Assembly (NCBI RefSeq): GCF_046348265.1
Contig: NZ_JAXMEO010000005.1
Strand: one strand, 5' to 3'
DNA from: Pelomonas sp937871895
GTDB taxonomy: Bacteria; Pseudomonadota; Gammaproteobacteria; Burkholderiales; Burkholderiaceae_C
DNA: 64,000 nucleotides
Part shown: piece after piece, positions 17,734-26,418 of the stretch
Numbering within the stretch: the stretch's first letter is position 1
How the letters are laid out: each line of letters opens with the position of its first letter
Position numbers and translations under genes: made by a program
The notes under the pieces: model-generated
Seen by the model: the letters and a program-made list of their open reading frames with translations, nothing else
What the model was told of the DNA's origin: nothing
Database searches by the model: none

Positions 17734-18864
17734 ATGCAGATTGGCGTCCCTCGCGAGCGCGAGGCCGGAGAGACCCGCGTCGCCGTCACCCCCGAGACGG
17801 CCAAGAAGCTCAAGGCCCAGGGCCATGTGTTGCGCGTGGAGCGTGGCGCCGGGCTGGCGGCCAGCAGCACGGATGCGGCCTACGAGGCCGTCGGTTGCGA
17901 GATCGTGGACCAGGCCGCCGCGCTGGGCTGCGAGCTGGTGCTCAAGGTCCGCAGCCCACTGTCTGATGAACGTGCACTGATGAAGCCGGGCACGGCCTTG
18001 GTCGGCATGCTCAACCCTTTTGACCGCCCGGGCCTGGAGGCGCTGGCTGCCGCCGGGCTGACGAGCTTTGCGCTCGAAGCCGCGCCGCGCACCACGCGGG
18101 CCCAGAGCATGGACGTGCTGTCCAGCCAGGCCAATATCGCCGGCTACAAGGCCGTGATGATCGCGGCGGACAAGTACCAGCGCTTCTTCCCGATGTTGAT
18201 GACGGCGGCCGGCACCGTGAAGGCGGCGCGCGTGGTCATCCTCGGCGTGGGCGTGGCCGGCCTGCAGGCCATTGCCACGGCCAAGCGCCTCGGCGCGGTG
18301 ATCGAGGCCAGCGACGTGCGGCCGTCAGTGAAGGAGCAGGTCGAATCGCTCGGCGCCAAGTTCATCGACGTGCCCTACGAGACGGCCGAGGAGAAGGAAG
18401 CCGCCGAGGGCGTGGGCGGCTACGCACGGCCCATGCCGCCCAGTTGGCTGGAGCGCCAAAAGGCCGAGGTGGCCAAGCGCGTGGCACAGGCCGACGTGGT
18501 GATCTCGACGGCCCTCATCCCCGGCCGCGCTGCTCCGACCCTCATCACCGAGGCCATGGTGCAGAGCATGAAGCCGGGCTCCGTGATCGTCGACATCGCC
18601 GCCGGCAAGGGCCCGGAGGGCGTGGGCGGCAACTGCCCGCTGACCGAGGCCGGCCGCACAGTCGTGAAGCACGGCGTGACCCTGGTGGGCGAGACCAACC
18701 TGCCGGCCCTGGTGGCGGCCGATGCGTCGGCGCTCTATGCGCGCAATGTGCTGGACTTTCTCAAGCTCGTCATCACCAAAGAGGGCACGCTCACCGTGCC
18801 CCTCGATGACGACATCGTCGCGGCCTGCCGCGTGACGCAAGACGGCCAGGTGACTCGGAGCTGA
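17734..18864 (+). CDS. pntAA: NAD(P) transhydrogenase alpha subunit, soluble NAD-binding part
   Basis: A 376-residue cytoplasmic subunit (domain I) of proton-translocating transhydrogenase, which makes NADPH from NADH using the proton motive force. The N-terminus MQIGVPREREAGETRVAVTP and the Rossmann loop VVILGVGVAGLQAIATAKRL are diagnostic, as is the RQD-loop-type region. In this three-gene form the membrane helices are in separate proteins, and none are seen here. CCGGAGGCAGCTC before ATG 17734 supplies a strong ribosome binding site. pntAB follows after 2 bp. The order pntAA-pntAB-pntB is typical of Burkholderiales and alphaproteobacteria. Confidence 0.97.
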   Translation: MQIGVPREREAGETRVAVTPETAKKLKAQGHVLRVERGAGLAASSTDAAYEAVGCEIVDQAAALGCELVLKVRSPLSDERALMKPGTALVGMLNPFDRPGLEALAAAGLTSFALEAAPRTTRAQSMDVLSSQANIAGYKAVMIAADKYQRFFPMLMTAAGTVKAARVVILGVGVAGLQAIATAKRLGAVIEASDVRPSVKEQVESLGAKFIDVPYETAEEKEAAEGVGGYARPMPPSWLERQKAEVAKRVAQADVVISTALIPGRAAPTLITEAMVQSMKPGSVIVDIAAGKGPEGVGGNCPLTEAGRTVVKHGVTLVGETNLPALVAADASALYARNVLDFLKLVITKEGTLTVPLDDDIVAACRVTQDGQVTRS

Positions 18865-18866
18865 GC

Positions 18867-19184
18867 ATGGAACTCGTTGATCACACCATCATCAATCTCA
18901 TCATCTTCGTGCTGGCCATCTACGTGGGCTACCACGTGGTCTGGACCGTCACTCCCGCGCTGCACACGCCCTTGATGGCGGTGACCAATGCGATCTCGGC
19001 CATCGTCATCGTGGGCGCCATGCTGGCGGCGGCATTGACGAGCGTCCCGCTGGCCAAGGCGGCCGGCGTGCTGGCCGTGGCACTGGCGGCGGTGAACATC
19101 TTTGGCGGCTTCCTCGTGACGCGGCGGATGCTGGAAATGTTCAAGAAGAAAGACAAACCGGCCGCCAAGCAGGAGGGCAAGTGA
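18867..19184 (+). CDS. pntAB: NAD(P) transhydrogenase alpha subunit, membrane part
   Basis: A 105-residue protein with three to four hydrophobic helices (HTIINLIIFVLAIYVGYHVV; NAISAIVIVGAMLAAAL; AAGVLAVALAAVNIFGGFLV) and a lysine-rich tail, matching the membrane domain II portion carried by PntA in E. coli. It forms half of the proton channel with PntB. It starts 2 bp after pntAA and overlaps pntB by 4 bp, indicating coupled translation. Confidence 0.96.
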   Translation: MELVDHTIINLIIFVLAIYVGYHVVWTVTPALHTPLMAVTNAISAIVIVGAMLAAALTSVPLAKAAGVLAVALAAVNIFGGFLVTRRMLEMFKKKDKPAAKQEGK

Positions 19185-20605
19185 TGAGCCTCAATGTCGT
19201 CACCCTGCTGTACCTGCTCGCCAGCATCTGCTTCATCCAAGCGCTCAAGGGGCTGTCGCACCCCACCACCTCGATTCGCGGCAACCTGTTCGGCATGGCC
19301 GGCATGACGATCGCCGTGCTGACCACGGCGGCCTTGATCGTCAAGCTGGCTGGCGAGGGCAGCGGCCTCCTGTGGGTGCTGATCGGCCTGGTGGCTGGCG
19401 GCGGCTATGGAGCCTGGAAGGCCAAGACGGTCGAGATGACCAAGATGCCGGAGCTGGTCGCCTTCTTCCACAGCATGATTGGCCTGGCGGCCGTGGCGAT
19501 TGCGGTGGCGGCGGTGGTCGAGCCGTCGGCCTTTGGCATCGCGCCCGCAGGAGGCGCGCACATCCCGGGCGGCAATCGTGTGGAACTGGCGCTGGGCGCC
19601 TTCATCGGGGCCATCACCTTCACCGGCTCGGTCATCGCCTGGGGCAAGCTCTCGGGCACCAGCAAGTTCCGGCTCTTCAAGGGCGCGCCGGTGGTCTTCA
19701 AGGGCCAGCATGCGCTGAACGCCGTGCTGGGCCTGGCGGCGCTGTTCTTCGTTTTCGGCTTCTGGCACAGCCAGAGCACGATGGATTTCTGGCTCATCGT
19801 GCTGCTCGGCTTCGTGCTCGGCGTGACGCTGATCATCCCCATCGGCGGGGCCGACATGCCGGTGGTGGTCAGCATGCTCAACAGCTACTCGGGCTGGGCG
19901 GCCGCGGGCATCGGCTTCTCGCTCAACAACCCGATGCTGATCATCGCGGGCTCGTTGGTGGGCTCGTCCGGCGCCATCCTCAGCTACATCATGTGCAAGG
20001 CCATGAACCGGGCCTTCCTGAACGTGATCCTCGGCGGCTTTGGCGGCGAGGCGTCCACCGCCGCCGGTGCCACCCAGCAGCGCAGCGTCAAGAGCGGCAG
20101 TGCCGACGATGCGGCCTTCGTGCTGGGCAATGCCGAGACGGTGGTCATCGTGCCGGGCTATGGCCTGGCGGTGGCGCGCGCCCAGCATGCGGTGAAGGAG
20201 CTGGCGCAGAAGCTCACCGAGAAGGGCATCACCGTCAAGTACGCGATCCACCCCGTGGCCGGCCGCATGCCGGGCCACATGAACGTCCTGCTGGCCGAGG
20301 CCGAGGTGCCGTATGACCAGGTCTTCGAGATGGAAGACATCAATGCCGAGTTCGGCCAGGCCGACGTGGCCATCATCCTCGGCGCGAACGACGTGGTGAA
20401 CCCGGCGGCGCACATCAAGGGCAGCCCCATCTACGGCATGCCCATCCTCGAAGCGCACAAGGCCAAGACAGTGATCGTCAACAAGCGTTCGATGGCCGCC
20501 GGCTATGCGGGCCTGGACAACGAACTCTTCTACATGGACAAGACCATGATGGTGTTCGGCGATGCGAAGAAGGTCGTCGAGGACATGGTCAAGGCGGTCG
20601 AATAG
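19181..20605 (+). CDS. pntB: NAD(P) transhydrogenase beta subunit
   Basis: A 474-residue membrane protein: about nine transmembrane helices in the first ~280 residues (VTLLYLLASICFIQALKGLS onward), then the soluble NADP(H)-binding domain III (VVIVPGYGLAVARAQHAVKEL, AIHPVAGRMPGHMNVLLAEA, LGANDVVNPAA). This is the full family layout. It overlaps pntAB by ATGA. Together with PntAA and PntAB it couples proton entry to hydride transfer from NADH to NADP+. A 10-bp palindrome follows the stop. Confidence 0.97.
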   Translation: MMSLNVVTLLYLLASICFIQALKGLSHPTTSIRGNLFGMAGMTIAVLTTAALIVKLAGEGSGLLWVLIGLVAGGGYGAWKAKTVEMTKMPELVAFFHSMIGLAAVAIAVAAVVEPSAFGIAPAGGAHIPGGNRVELALGAFIGAITFTGSVIAWGKLSGTSKFRLFKGAPVVFKGQHALNAVLGLAALFFVFGFWHSQSTMDFWLIVLLGFVLGVTLIIPIGGADMPVVVSMLNSYSGWAAAGIGFSLNNPMLIIAGSLVGSSGAILSYIMCKAMNRAFLNVILGGFGGEASTAAGATQQRSVKSGSADDAAFVLGNAETVVIVPGYGLAVARAQHAVKELAQKLTEKGITVKYAIHPVAGRMPGHMNVLLAEAEVPYDQVFEMEDINAEFGQADVAIILGANDVVNPAAHIKGSPIYGMPILEAHKAKTVIVNKRSMAAGYAGLDNELFYMDKTMMVFGDAKKVVEDMVKAVE

Positions 20606-20624
20606 AGCCCCGGCGGGCCTGGCT

Positions 20625-20648
20625 TTCCTAGGGCGAGCGCCCTAGGAA
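20625..20648. repeat. Palindrome after pntB
   Basis: TTCCTAGGGC / GCCCTAGGAA with a 4-nt GAGC loop. There is no T-tract, so it is not a classic intrinsic terminator; it may be a 3' mRNA-stabilising hairpin. A smaller CCCCT-CAT-AGGGG dyad lies at 20661-20673. Confidence 0.5.
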
Positions 20649-20730
20649 GCGCTATCGAATCCCCTCATAGGGGCGCTGTCAGCCTTCGGTCAGAATCGTC
20701 TCGAAACCCAATGTACCCAGGAGACGACCC

Positions 20731-22404
20731 ATGGACCCGATCTGGCTGAAGCGCTACCCGCCCGAGGTGCCGCAGTCCGTCGATCCGTCGGTCTATCCGA
20801 CCTTGCTGGACCTGCTTGACTCGGCGCTCAAGAAACATGCCGCACAGCCCGCCTACCTGATGATGGGCAAGCGCATGAGCTTTGCCGAGGTCGATACCGC
20901 CTCGCGTGCGCTGGCGGCGTATCTGCAGGGACTGGGCCTTGAGAAGGGTGATCGCGTCGCGATCATGATGCCCAACGTCTTCCAGTACCCGGTGGCGGTG
21001 GCCGCCGTGCTGCGCGCGGGCTTTGTGGTGGTCAACACCAACCCGCTCTACACGCCGCGCGAGCTGGAGCACCAGCTCAAGGATTCGGGCGCCAAGGCCA
21101 TCATCATCTTCGAGAACTTCGCGTCGGTGCTGCAGCAGGTGATCGCGAACGTCCCGACCAAGCACGTCATCCTCACGGCCATGGGCGACATGCTCGGCCT
21201 GCTCAAGGGGGCCGTCGTCAACTACGTTGTGCGCAACGTCAAGAAGATGGTGCCGGCCTACTCGCTGCCCGGGGCCGTGCGCTTCAACGACGCGCTGTCG
21301 CGCGGACGCGGCATGAGCTATCGCGCGCCGCGGCTCACGCCGGACGATGTCGCGGTGCTGCAGTACACCGGTGGCACCACTGGCGTGTCCAAGGGCGCGG
21401 TGCTGCTGCACCGCAACCTGGTGGCCAATCTGCTGCAGTGCGAGGCCTGGTACCAGCCGGCGCTCAAGAAGGTGCCGCAGGGCGAGCAGATCGTCACGAT
21501 CTGTGCGCTGCCGCTGTATCACATCTTCGGTTTCAACACGAACATGATGCTGTCGCTGCACATGGGCGGCGCCAATGTCTTGATTCCCAATCCGCGGGAC
21601 CTGCCAGGGCTCTTCAAGGAGCTGCGGCAACACCGCTTCCACAGCTTCCCGGCAGTCAACACGCTGTTCATGGCCATGGCCAACCATCCCGAGTTCTCGA
21701 CCGTGGACTGGAGCGCCCTCGTGATCTCGGTCGGCGGAGGCATGGCGGTGCAGCAGGCCACGGCCAAGCTGTGGCTCGAGAAGACGGGCTGCCCCATCGT
21801 CGAGGGCTACGGCCTTTCGGAGACCAGCCCCACGCTCACCTGCAACCCAACCGACAGCAGCGCCTACAGCGGCACCATCGGCCTGCCGCTGCCGCTGACC
21901 GACATCCGCCTGCTCGACGACGACGGCCAGGAAGTGCCCATGGGCCAGCCGGGCGAGATCGCCGCCAAGGGCCCGCAGGTGATGGCCGGCTACTGGCAGC
22001 GCCCCGACGAAACCGCCAAGGTCATGACGGCGGATGGCTACTTCCGCACCGGTGACGTGGGCGTGGTGGACGAGCGCGGCTACTTCAAGATCGTGGACCG
22101 CAAGAAGGACATGATCCTGGTCAGCGGCTTCAACGTGTACCCCAACGAGGTCGAAGACGTGCTGACCCAGATGCCCGGCGTGCTGGAGTGTGCGGCGGTG
22201 GGCGTGCCCGACACCAAGTCCGGCGAAGCGGTCAAGGTCGTGCTGGTGCGCAAAGACCCCAACCTGTCTGAGGCCGATGTGCGTGCCTTTTGCGAAGCCA
22301 ATCTGACCGGCTACAAACGGCCCAAGATCGTCGAGTTCCGCACCGACCTGCCCAAGACACCGGTTGGCAAGGTGCTGCGACGTGAACTGCGAGACAAGGC
22401 CTGA
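20731..22404 (+). CDS. fadD: Long-chain fatty-acid-CoA ligase
   Basis: A 557-residue AMP-binding enzyme that activates fatty acids to acyl-CoA via an acyl-adenylate. The P-loop-like motif YTGGTTGVSKGAVLLHRN, the YGLSETSPT motif, the YFRTGDVGVVDERG motif and C-terminal Lys region TGYKRPKIVEF / PKTPVGKVLRRELR are all present. The N-terminus MDPIWLKRYPPEVPQSVD matches FadD-type proteins of betaproteobacteria. The ribosome binding site AGGAG lies 9 nt before ATG 20731. A small hypothetical gene follows 5 bp after the stop. Confidence 0.95.
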   Translation: MDPIWLKRYPPEVPQSVDPSVYPTLLDLLDSALKKHAAQPAYLMMGKRMSFAEVDTASRALAAYLQGLGLEKGDRVAIMMPNVFQYPVAVAAVLRAGFVVVNTNPLYTPRELEHQLKDSGAKAIIIFENFASVLQQVIANVPTKHVILTAMGDMLGLLKGAVVNYVVRNVKKMVPAYSLPGAVRFNDALSRGRGMSYRAPRLTPDDVAVLQYTGGTTGVSKGAVLLHRNLVANLLQCEAWYQPALKKVPQGEQIVTICALPLYHIFGFNTNMMLSLHMGGANVLIPNPRDLPGLFKELRQHRFHSFPAVNTLFMAMANHPEFSTVDWSALVISVGGGMAVQQATAKLWLEKTGCPIVEGYGLSETSPTLTCNPTDSSAYSGTIGLPLPLTDIRLLDDDGQEVPMGQPGEIAAKGPQVMAGYWQRPDETAKVMTADGYFRTGDVGVVDERGYFKIVDRKKDMILVSGFNVYPNEVEDVLTQMPGVLECAAVGVPDTKSGEAVKVVLVRKDPNLSEADVRAFCEANLTGYKRPKIVEFRTDLPKTPVGKVLRRELRDKA

Positions 22405-22409
22405 ACCCC

Positions 22410-22949
22410 GTGCTTGACGCCCACCCCATCAAGACCGAAGCCGGCCGTGCCGAGATCAAGGCGCGTGCGCTGCCGCTGACACGCTCGGCGCGCAACCTGT
22501 TGCTGGTCGTGGACGGTGGCCGCACCGGGCGCGAATGGCTGACCATGGTCCACGGCCTGACCGAGGAAGACCTGCGCGTGCTGTACGAGCACGGGCTGGT
22601 CGCCCCCAAGTCGTCGGTGCCGATGGGGTTTGGGGCGCCAGTGGCTGCCGCACCCGCGCCCGCCCCGGTGGCGGCCGCCGCGCTAGCGCCAGCCGTCCCA
22701 GAAGCTGCGGCGGTGCCAGCCCGCCCGGGCTTGCCCACGCTGGACCGAGCCGCGCTCTACACCTACCTCAGCGGTGATGGCGTCAAGCTGCTCGGGGCGC
22801 TCAAGCGCTACGCCTTTGCGCTGGAGGTCGAGCGCGCCGACAGTCTCGAAGCCCTGCAGCAGCTGGGCCTGGAGCTGGTCGAGAAGGTCTCTGCAGCCAA
22901 AGGCCCGCAGGCAGCGCTCGAAGTGCGCCGCGCACTTGGGATCCAATAG
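22410..22949 (+). CDS. Hypothetical protein with Ala/Pro linker
   Basis: A 179-residue protein from GTG 22410. I do not recognise it. The N-terminal ~70 residues (GRAEIKARALPLTRSARNLLLVVDGGRTG, REWLTMVHGLTEEDLRVLYEHGLV) look like a small folded unit. It is followed by a ~45-residue Ala/Pro-rich linker and a helical C-terminal part (TYLSGDGVKLLGALKRYAFA). It lies between fadD (5 bp) and rsmE (5 bp), so it is co-transcribed with both. No membrane segments or signal peptide. Confidence 0.75.
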   Translation: MLDAHPIKTEAGRAEIKARALPLTRSARNLLLVVDGGRTGREWLTMVHGLTEEDLRVLYEHGLVAPKSSVPMGFGAPVAAAPAPAPVAAAALAPAVPEAAAVPARPGLPTLDRAALYTYLSGDGVKLLGALKRYAFALEVERADSLEALQQLGLELVEKVSAAKGPQAALEVRRALGIQ

Positions 22950-22954
22950 CGGGG

Positions 22955-23689
22955 ATGCCTCCCCGCTTGTTTGTGGACGGGCCGCTGCCAAGTGCGGGCG
23001 ACCGTTTTGCCTTGCCCCCCACGGCTGCCCGCCACGTGCAGGTGCTGCGCCTGCAGCCGGGTGCAGCGATCGTGCTGTTCGATGGCAGCGGCCCCGAGTG
23101 GCCGGCCACGGTCACGGCCATGGGCCGGCAAAGCGTCGAGGTCGAGCTGGGCGCCCCAAGCCCCGCGCAGCGTGAGCTGACACAGACCGTGCGACTGGCC
23201 GTGGTGATGCCGGCCAATGACCGCATGGATGGCGTGATCGAGAAAGCGACCGAGCTGGGCGCGGCGGCCATCCAGCCCCTGATGAGCGAACGCTCGGTGC
23301 TGCGCCTCGTCGGCGAGCGGGCCGACAAGAAACGCCAGCACTGGCGTGGCGTGGCCGTCGCGGCGGCCGAGCAATGCGGTCGCAGCCGCGTGCCAGAGAT
23401 CGCGCCGGTGCAGAGCCTGGCCCAATGGCTGGGCGCGCTGCCGCCGCTGGCCACTGGTGAAGCGCGCGCCGTGTTGAGCCCGACGGCAACGCCAGGTCTT
23501 GCGGCTCTGGCCCGCGCCGAGGTCGTGACCACGCTCAGCGGCCCTGAGGGTGGGCTCAGCGACGCCGAGATCGCGCAGGCATGCGCGGCAGGCTTTGCGC
23601 CCTTGCAACTCGGGCCGCGCATCCTGCGCGCCGACACCGCGCCGCTGGCTGTGCTGGGCTGGCTCGCCTTGCAGGCCCTGCATGACTGA
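22955..23689 (+). CDS. rsmE: RsmE, 16S rRNA m3U1498 methyltransferase
   Basis: A 244-residue SPOUT-class methyltransferase that methylates N3 of U1498 in 16S rRNA. N-terminal PUA-like part: PPRLFVDGPL and HVQVLRLQPG. The SPOUT core shows KATELGAAAIQPLMSERSV, AAEQCGRSRVPEI, LSGPEGGLSDAEI and LGPRILRADTAPLAVL, all hallmark RsmE segments. Length is normal. It starts 5 bp after the hypothetical gene. Confidence 0.96.
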   Translation: MPPRLFVDGPLPSAGDRFALPPTAARHVQVLRLQPGAAIVLFDGSGPEWPATVTAMGRQSVEVELGAPSPAQRELTQTVRLAVVMPANDRMDGVIEKATELGAAAIQPLMSERSVLRLVGERADKKRQHWRGVAVAAAEQCGRSRVPEIAPVQSLAQWLGALPPLATGEARAVLSPTATPGLAALARAEVVTTLSGPEGGLSDAEIAQACAAGFAPLQLGPRILRADTAPLAVLGWLALQALHD

Positions 23690-23740
23690 CTTGCCCGCTT
23701 TGCACGACTGCAGCTGAGCGACGCCGTTAGAGTCGCCCGC

Positions 23741-24916
23741 ATGAACCGCAAGCTCCTGCTCCTCGTGCTGGCCCAGGGCCTGCTGCTCACCAACAACATC
23801 TGCTTCATCGCCATCAACGGCCTCGTGGGCCTCGCGTTGGCGCCGCAGGCCTGGATGGCGACCCTGCCCATCTGTGGCTATGTCGCGGGCGGGGCGCTGT
23901 TTGCGCGGCTGGTGGGCCGGCATCAGCTGGCCTGGGGCCGGCGGCGGGCGTTCCAGGTGGGCTTGCTGGTGGCCATGGTCAGCTGTGCGCTGGCGGGCTG
24001 GGCCGTGTGGGCGCACAACTTCTGGGGCGTGGTGGCCGCCACCGTGGTGGCGGGTTACTACAACGCCAATGGCGCGCTGTACCGCTTTGCGGCGGTTGAG
24101 CTGGTGGCCCCTGAGCGGCGCGAGACGGCGATCTCCTGGGTGCTGGCCGGTGGCTGCCTGGGCGCGGCGGTCGGGCCTTGGCTGGCGCGTGAGAGCAAGC
24201 AGCTCTTCATCACGCCCTTTCTCGGCGCCTATGTGCTCTTGATCGGCGTGGCGGTGCTCGGGCTGGTGCTGATCTCGCGGATCGACTTCCCCGCGCTGCC
24301 GCAGCCTGTCGCCGGGCAAACGGGCCGCAGCTCGGGCGAGCTGATGCGCCAACCGGTCTTCCTGGTGGCCGTGCTGGCCAGCGCGCTCGGCTATGGCGTC
24401 ATGAACTTGCTGATGGCCGCCACGCCGATCGCCATGGGCCAGTGCGGCCTGCCTTTCAGCGACTCGACCTGGGTGCTGCAGTGGCATGTGCTGGGGATGT
24501 TTGTGCCCAGCTTCTTCACGGGTGCGGTGATCAAACGCGTGGGCGTGATGCCCGTGCTGTGGGTGGGCGTGCTGCTCAACCTGGGCTGCGTGGCCGTGGC
24601 GCTCAGCGGCCAGGGCCTCGAACAGTTCACGGTGGCCCTGCTGCTGCTGGGCGTGGGCTGGAACTTCCTCTACGTGGGCGGCACCACGCTCTTCACGCAG
24701 GCCTACCGGCCCGAAGAGAAGACGCGCGCCCAGGGCCTGATGGACACCTGGGTCTACCTGACCATGACCCTGACCTCGTTCTCCTCCGGCGCGCTCGTCA
24801 CCACCGGCGGCTGGGTCTGGATGAACGAGGCCAGCCTGCTGCCCATCCTGTTGGCAGGGCTGGCACTGGCCTGGCTCGGTCTCAAGCGCCGAGCAGGCGC
24901 GGTGACTGTGGGGTGA
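23741..24916 (+). CDS. MFS transporter
   Basis: A 391-residue inner-membrane protein with twelve predicted helices, starting MNRKLLLLVLAQGLLLTNN. It looks like a major facilitator superfamily permease. Segments such as GYVAGGALFARLVGRHQLAWGRRRAF fit the conserved loop between helices 2 and 3. The substrate is not identifiable. A TTAGAGT hexamer-like sequence 8 nt before ATG 23741 suggests a promoter very close to the start and a nearly leaderless message. The 3' end overlaps the convergent phosphatase gene by 35 bp. Confidence 0.88.
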   Translation: MNRKLLLLVLAQGLLLTNNICFIAINGLVGLALAPQAWMATLPICGYVAGGALFARLVGRHQLAWGRRRAFQVGLLVAMVSCALAGWAVWAHNFWGVVAATVVAGYYNANGALYRFAAVELVAPERRETAISWVLAGGCLGAAVGPWLARESKQLFITPFLGAYVLLIGVAVLGLVLISRIDFPALPQPVAGQTGRSSGELMRQPVFLVAVLASALGYGVMNLLMAATPIAMGQCGLPFSDSTWVLQWHVLGMFVPSFFTGAVIKRVGVMPVLWVGVLLNLGCVAVALSGQGLEQFTVALLLLGVGWNFLYVGGTTLFTQAYRPEEKTRAQGLMDTWVYLTMTLTSFSSGALVTTGGWVWMNEASLLPILLAGLALAWLGLKRRAGAVTVG

Positions 24917-26414
24917 CGACGAAGCTGGCCGCCGTGCGGATGCCGGGCTCGTTGGTGGCCAGGCTGTCCACCACGCGGAAGTCGCAGCGCAGTTGCTGCG
25001 GTGTCAGCTCCAGCAGCGCGTAGCCACAGTCCTTGCCGCTGGCGTAGCGCGACAGTGGGTTGGCCGCCAGGATGCCCGGCGTGCGGCTGGGGAAGAAGGA
25101 CTTCATCGTGATGCCGGCACCGACGAACTCGGTCGCCACGGCGTGGCCCTCGGCGGTTTGCAGGTCGTTGGCCCAGTTCTCGTGCAGGTCACCACCGAGG
25201 AAGACCGCGCCGCCAATCTGCTGGGCACGCAGCACCTCCAGCAGGCGCTCGCGGTCCTGCGGGTAGCCGTCCCAGCCATCGGCCCAGATGCGGTGGCCGC
25301 CACCAAACGGGATGCGGCGCGGCGCCACCATGGTGGTCTGCAGGATGAGGTTCCAGGTGCGCGCCTGCTGGCCCAGGCTGCCGTGCAGCCATTGGGCCTG
25401 TGCGGCGCCCAGCAGGCTGTGCTCGGGGCTGCGCAGCGCCTTGCAGTCGTCGGGGTCGATCAGGGACGCGAGGCCGCGGCAGGCATGCGGGCTGCGGTAC
25501 TGGCGGCAGTCCAGCAGGTGCAGGCTGGCCAGGCGGCCCCAGGCGCGATGGCCGTAGAGGCGCAGCTCCTCGCCTTGTTCGGTCAGGCCCAGCAGGCCGC
25601 GTTGCAGGCTGGCCAGCGGCAGCGGCATGTGCTCGTAGTAGGCCTGGTAGGCGGACGCGCGGCGCCGCGCGTCGCGAGAACCCACACCTACCAGCGGACC
25701 ACCGGCGTAGTCGTTCATCACCTCATGGTCGTCCCAGGTCAGCAGCCAGGGCACGGCGGCGTGCGCGGCCTGCAGCGTGGGCTCGCGCTTATGCGTCTCG
25801 TAGTGCAGGCGGTAGCCGGCGAGGTCGCTGGCCGGCGCCAGGCCTTGCGGCAGCGCGGCGGAGGGGTAGGCACCGGATTCGTAGATGTAGTCGCCCACGA
25901 AGGCGATCAGGTCCACGTCCTCTTCCAGCAGCCGCGTGTAGGCGCCAAACAGCCCGACCCCAAGGCGCTGGCAGGACGCAAAGGCCAGGCGCAGGCGGTC
26001 CTTGGGCTGGTCGGGCGCGGGCAGGGTGCGAGTGCGGCCAGCGGGGCTGACGGCATCGCCCAGCATGAAGCGGTAGTAGAGGACGGTGTCAGGCGGCAGC
26101 CCCTGCGGTTCGACGTGCACGCTGTGGGCCAGCATCGGCAGGGCCTGCACGCTGCCCTGGCGCAGCAGCTGCGTGAAGCCCGGGTCGGTGGCCAGTTCCC
26201 AGCGCAGCTCCAGGGTCTGCGTGGCCCATGGGTTGTTCAGCGGGTTGAGCGGCAGGGCGCGGGTCCACAGCACGACGCTGCTGTCCGTCGGGCTGCCGCT
26301 GGCGACCCCGAGCTGGAAGGGGTAGGCCTCCAGGCGCGGCGCCCCCGTGCTGGCCACCGCGAGGCGGCCCAGGCTCGCGGCCGTCAGCGCAGCCAGCAGC
26401 TGGCGGCGCTTCAT
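24882..26414 (-). CDS. PhoD-like alkaline phosphatase/phosphodiesterase
   Basis: A 510-residue exported metallophosphatase. The N-terminus MKRRQLLAALTAASLGRLAVA is a signal peptide, possibly Tat-like (RR). The N-terminal beta domain (FQLGVASGSPTDSSVVLWTR) is followed by the PhoD catalytic domain: FASCQ, FVGDYIYE, LLTWDDHEVMNDYAGG and FLGGDLHENW supply the Asp, Asn and His metal ligands. PhoD enzymes release phosphate from mono- and diesters in the periplasm or outside. The C-terminus overlaps the convergent MFS gene. The RNA methyltransferase gene ends 4 bp upstream on the same strand. Confidence 0.93.
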   Translation of the reverse strand: MKRRQLLAALTAASLGRLAVASTGAPRLEAYPFQLGVASGSPTDSSVVLWTRALPLNPLNNPWATQTLELRWELATDPGFTQLLRQGSVQALPMLAHSVHVEPQGLPPDTVLYYRFMLGDAVSPAGRTRTLPAPDQPKDRLRLAFASCQRLGVGLFGAYTRLLEEDVDLIAFVGDYIYESGAYPSAALPQGLAPASDLAGYRLHYETHKREPTLQAAHAAVPWLLTWDDHEVMNDYAGGPLVGVGSRDARRRASAYQAYYEHMPLPLASLQRGLLGLTEQGEELRLYGHRAWGRLASLHLLDCRQYRSPHACRGLASLIDPDDCKALRSPEHSLLGAAQAQWLHGSLGQQARTWNLILQTTMVAPRRIPFGGGHRIWADGWDGYPQDRERLLEVLRAQQIGGAVFLGGDLHENWANDLQTAEGHAVATEFVGAGITMKSFFPSRTPGILAANPLSRYASGKDCGYALLELTPQQLRCDFRVVDSLATNEPGIRTAASFVVTPQSPRLLGA

Positions 26415-26418
26415 GCCT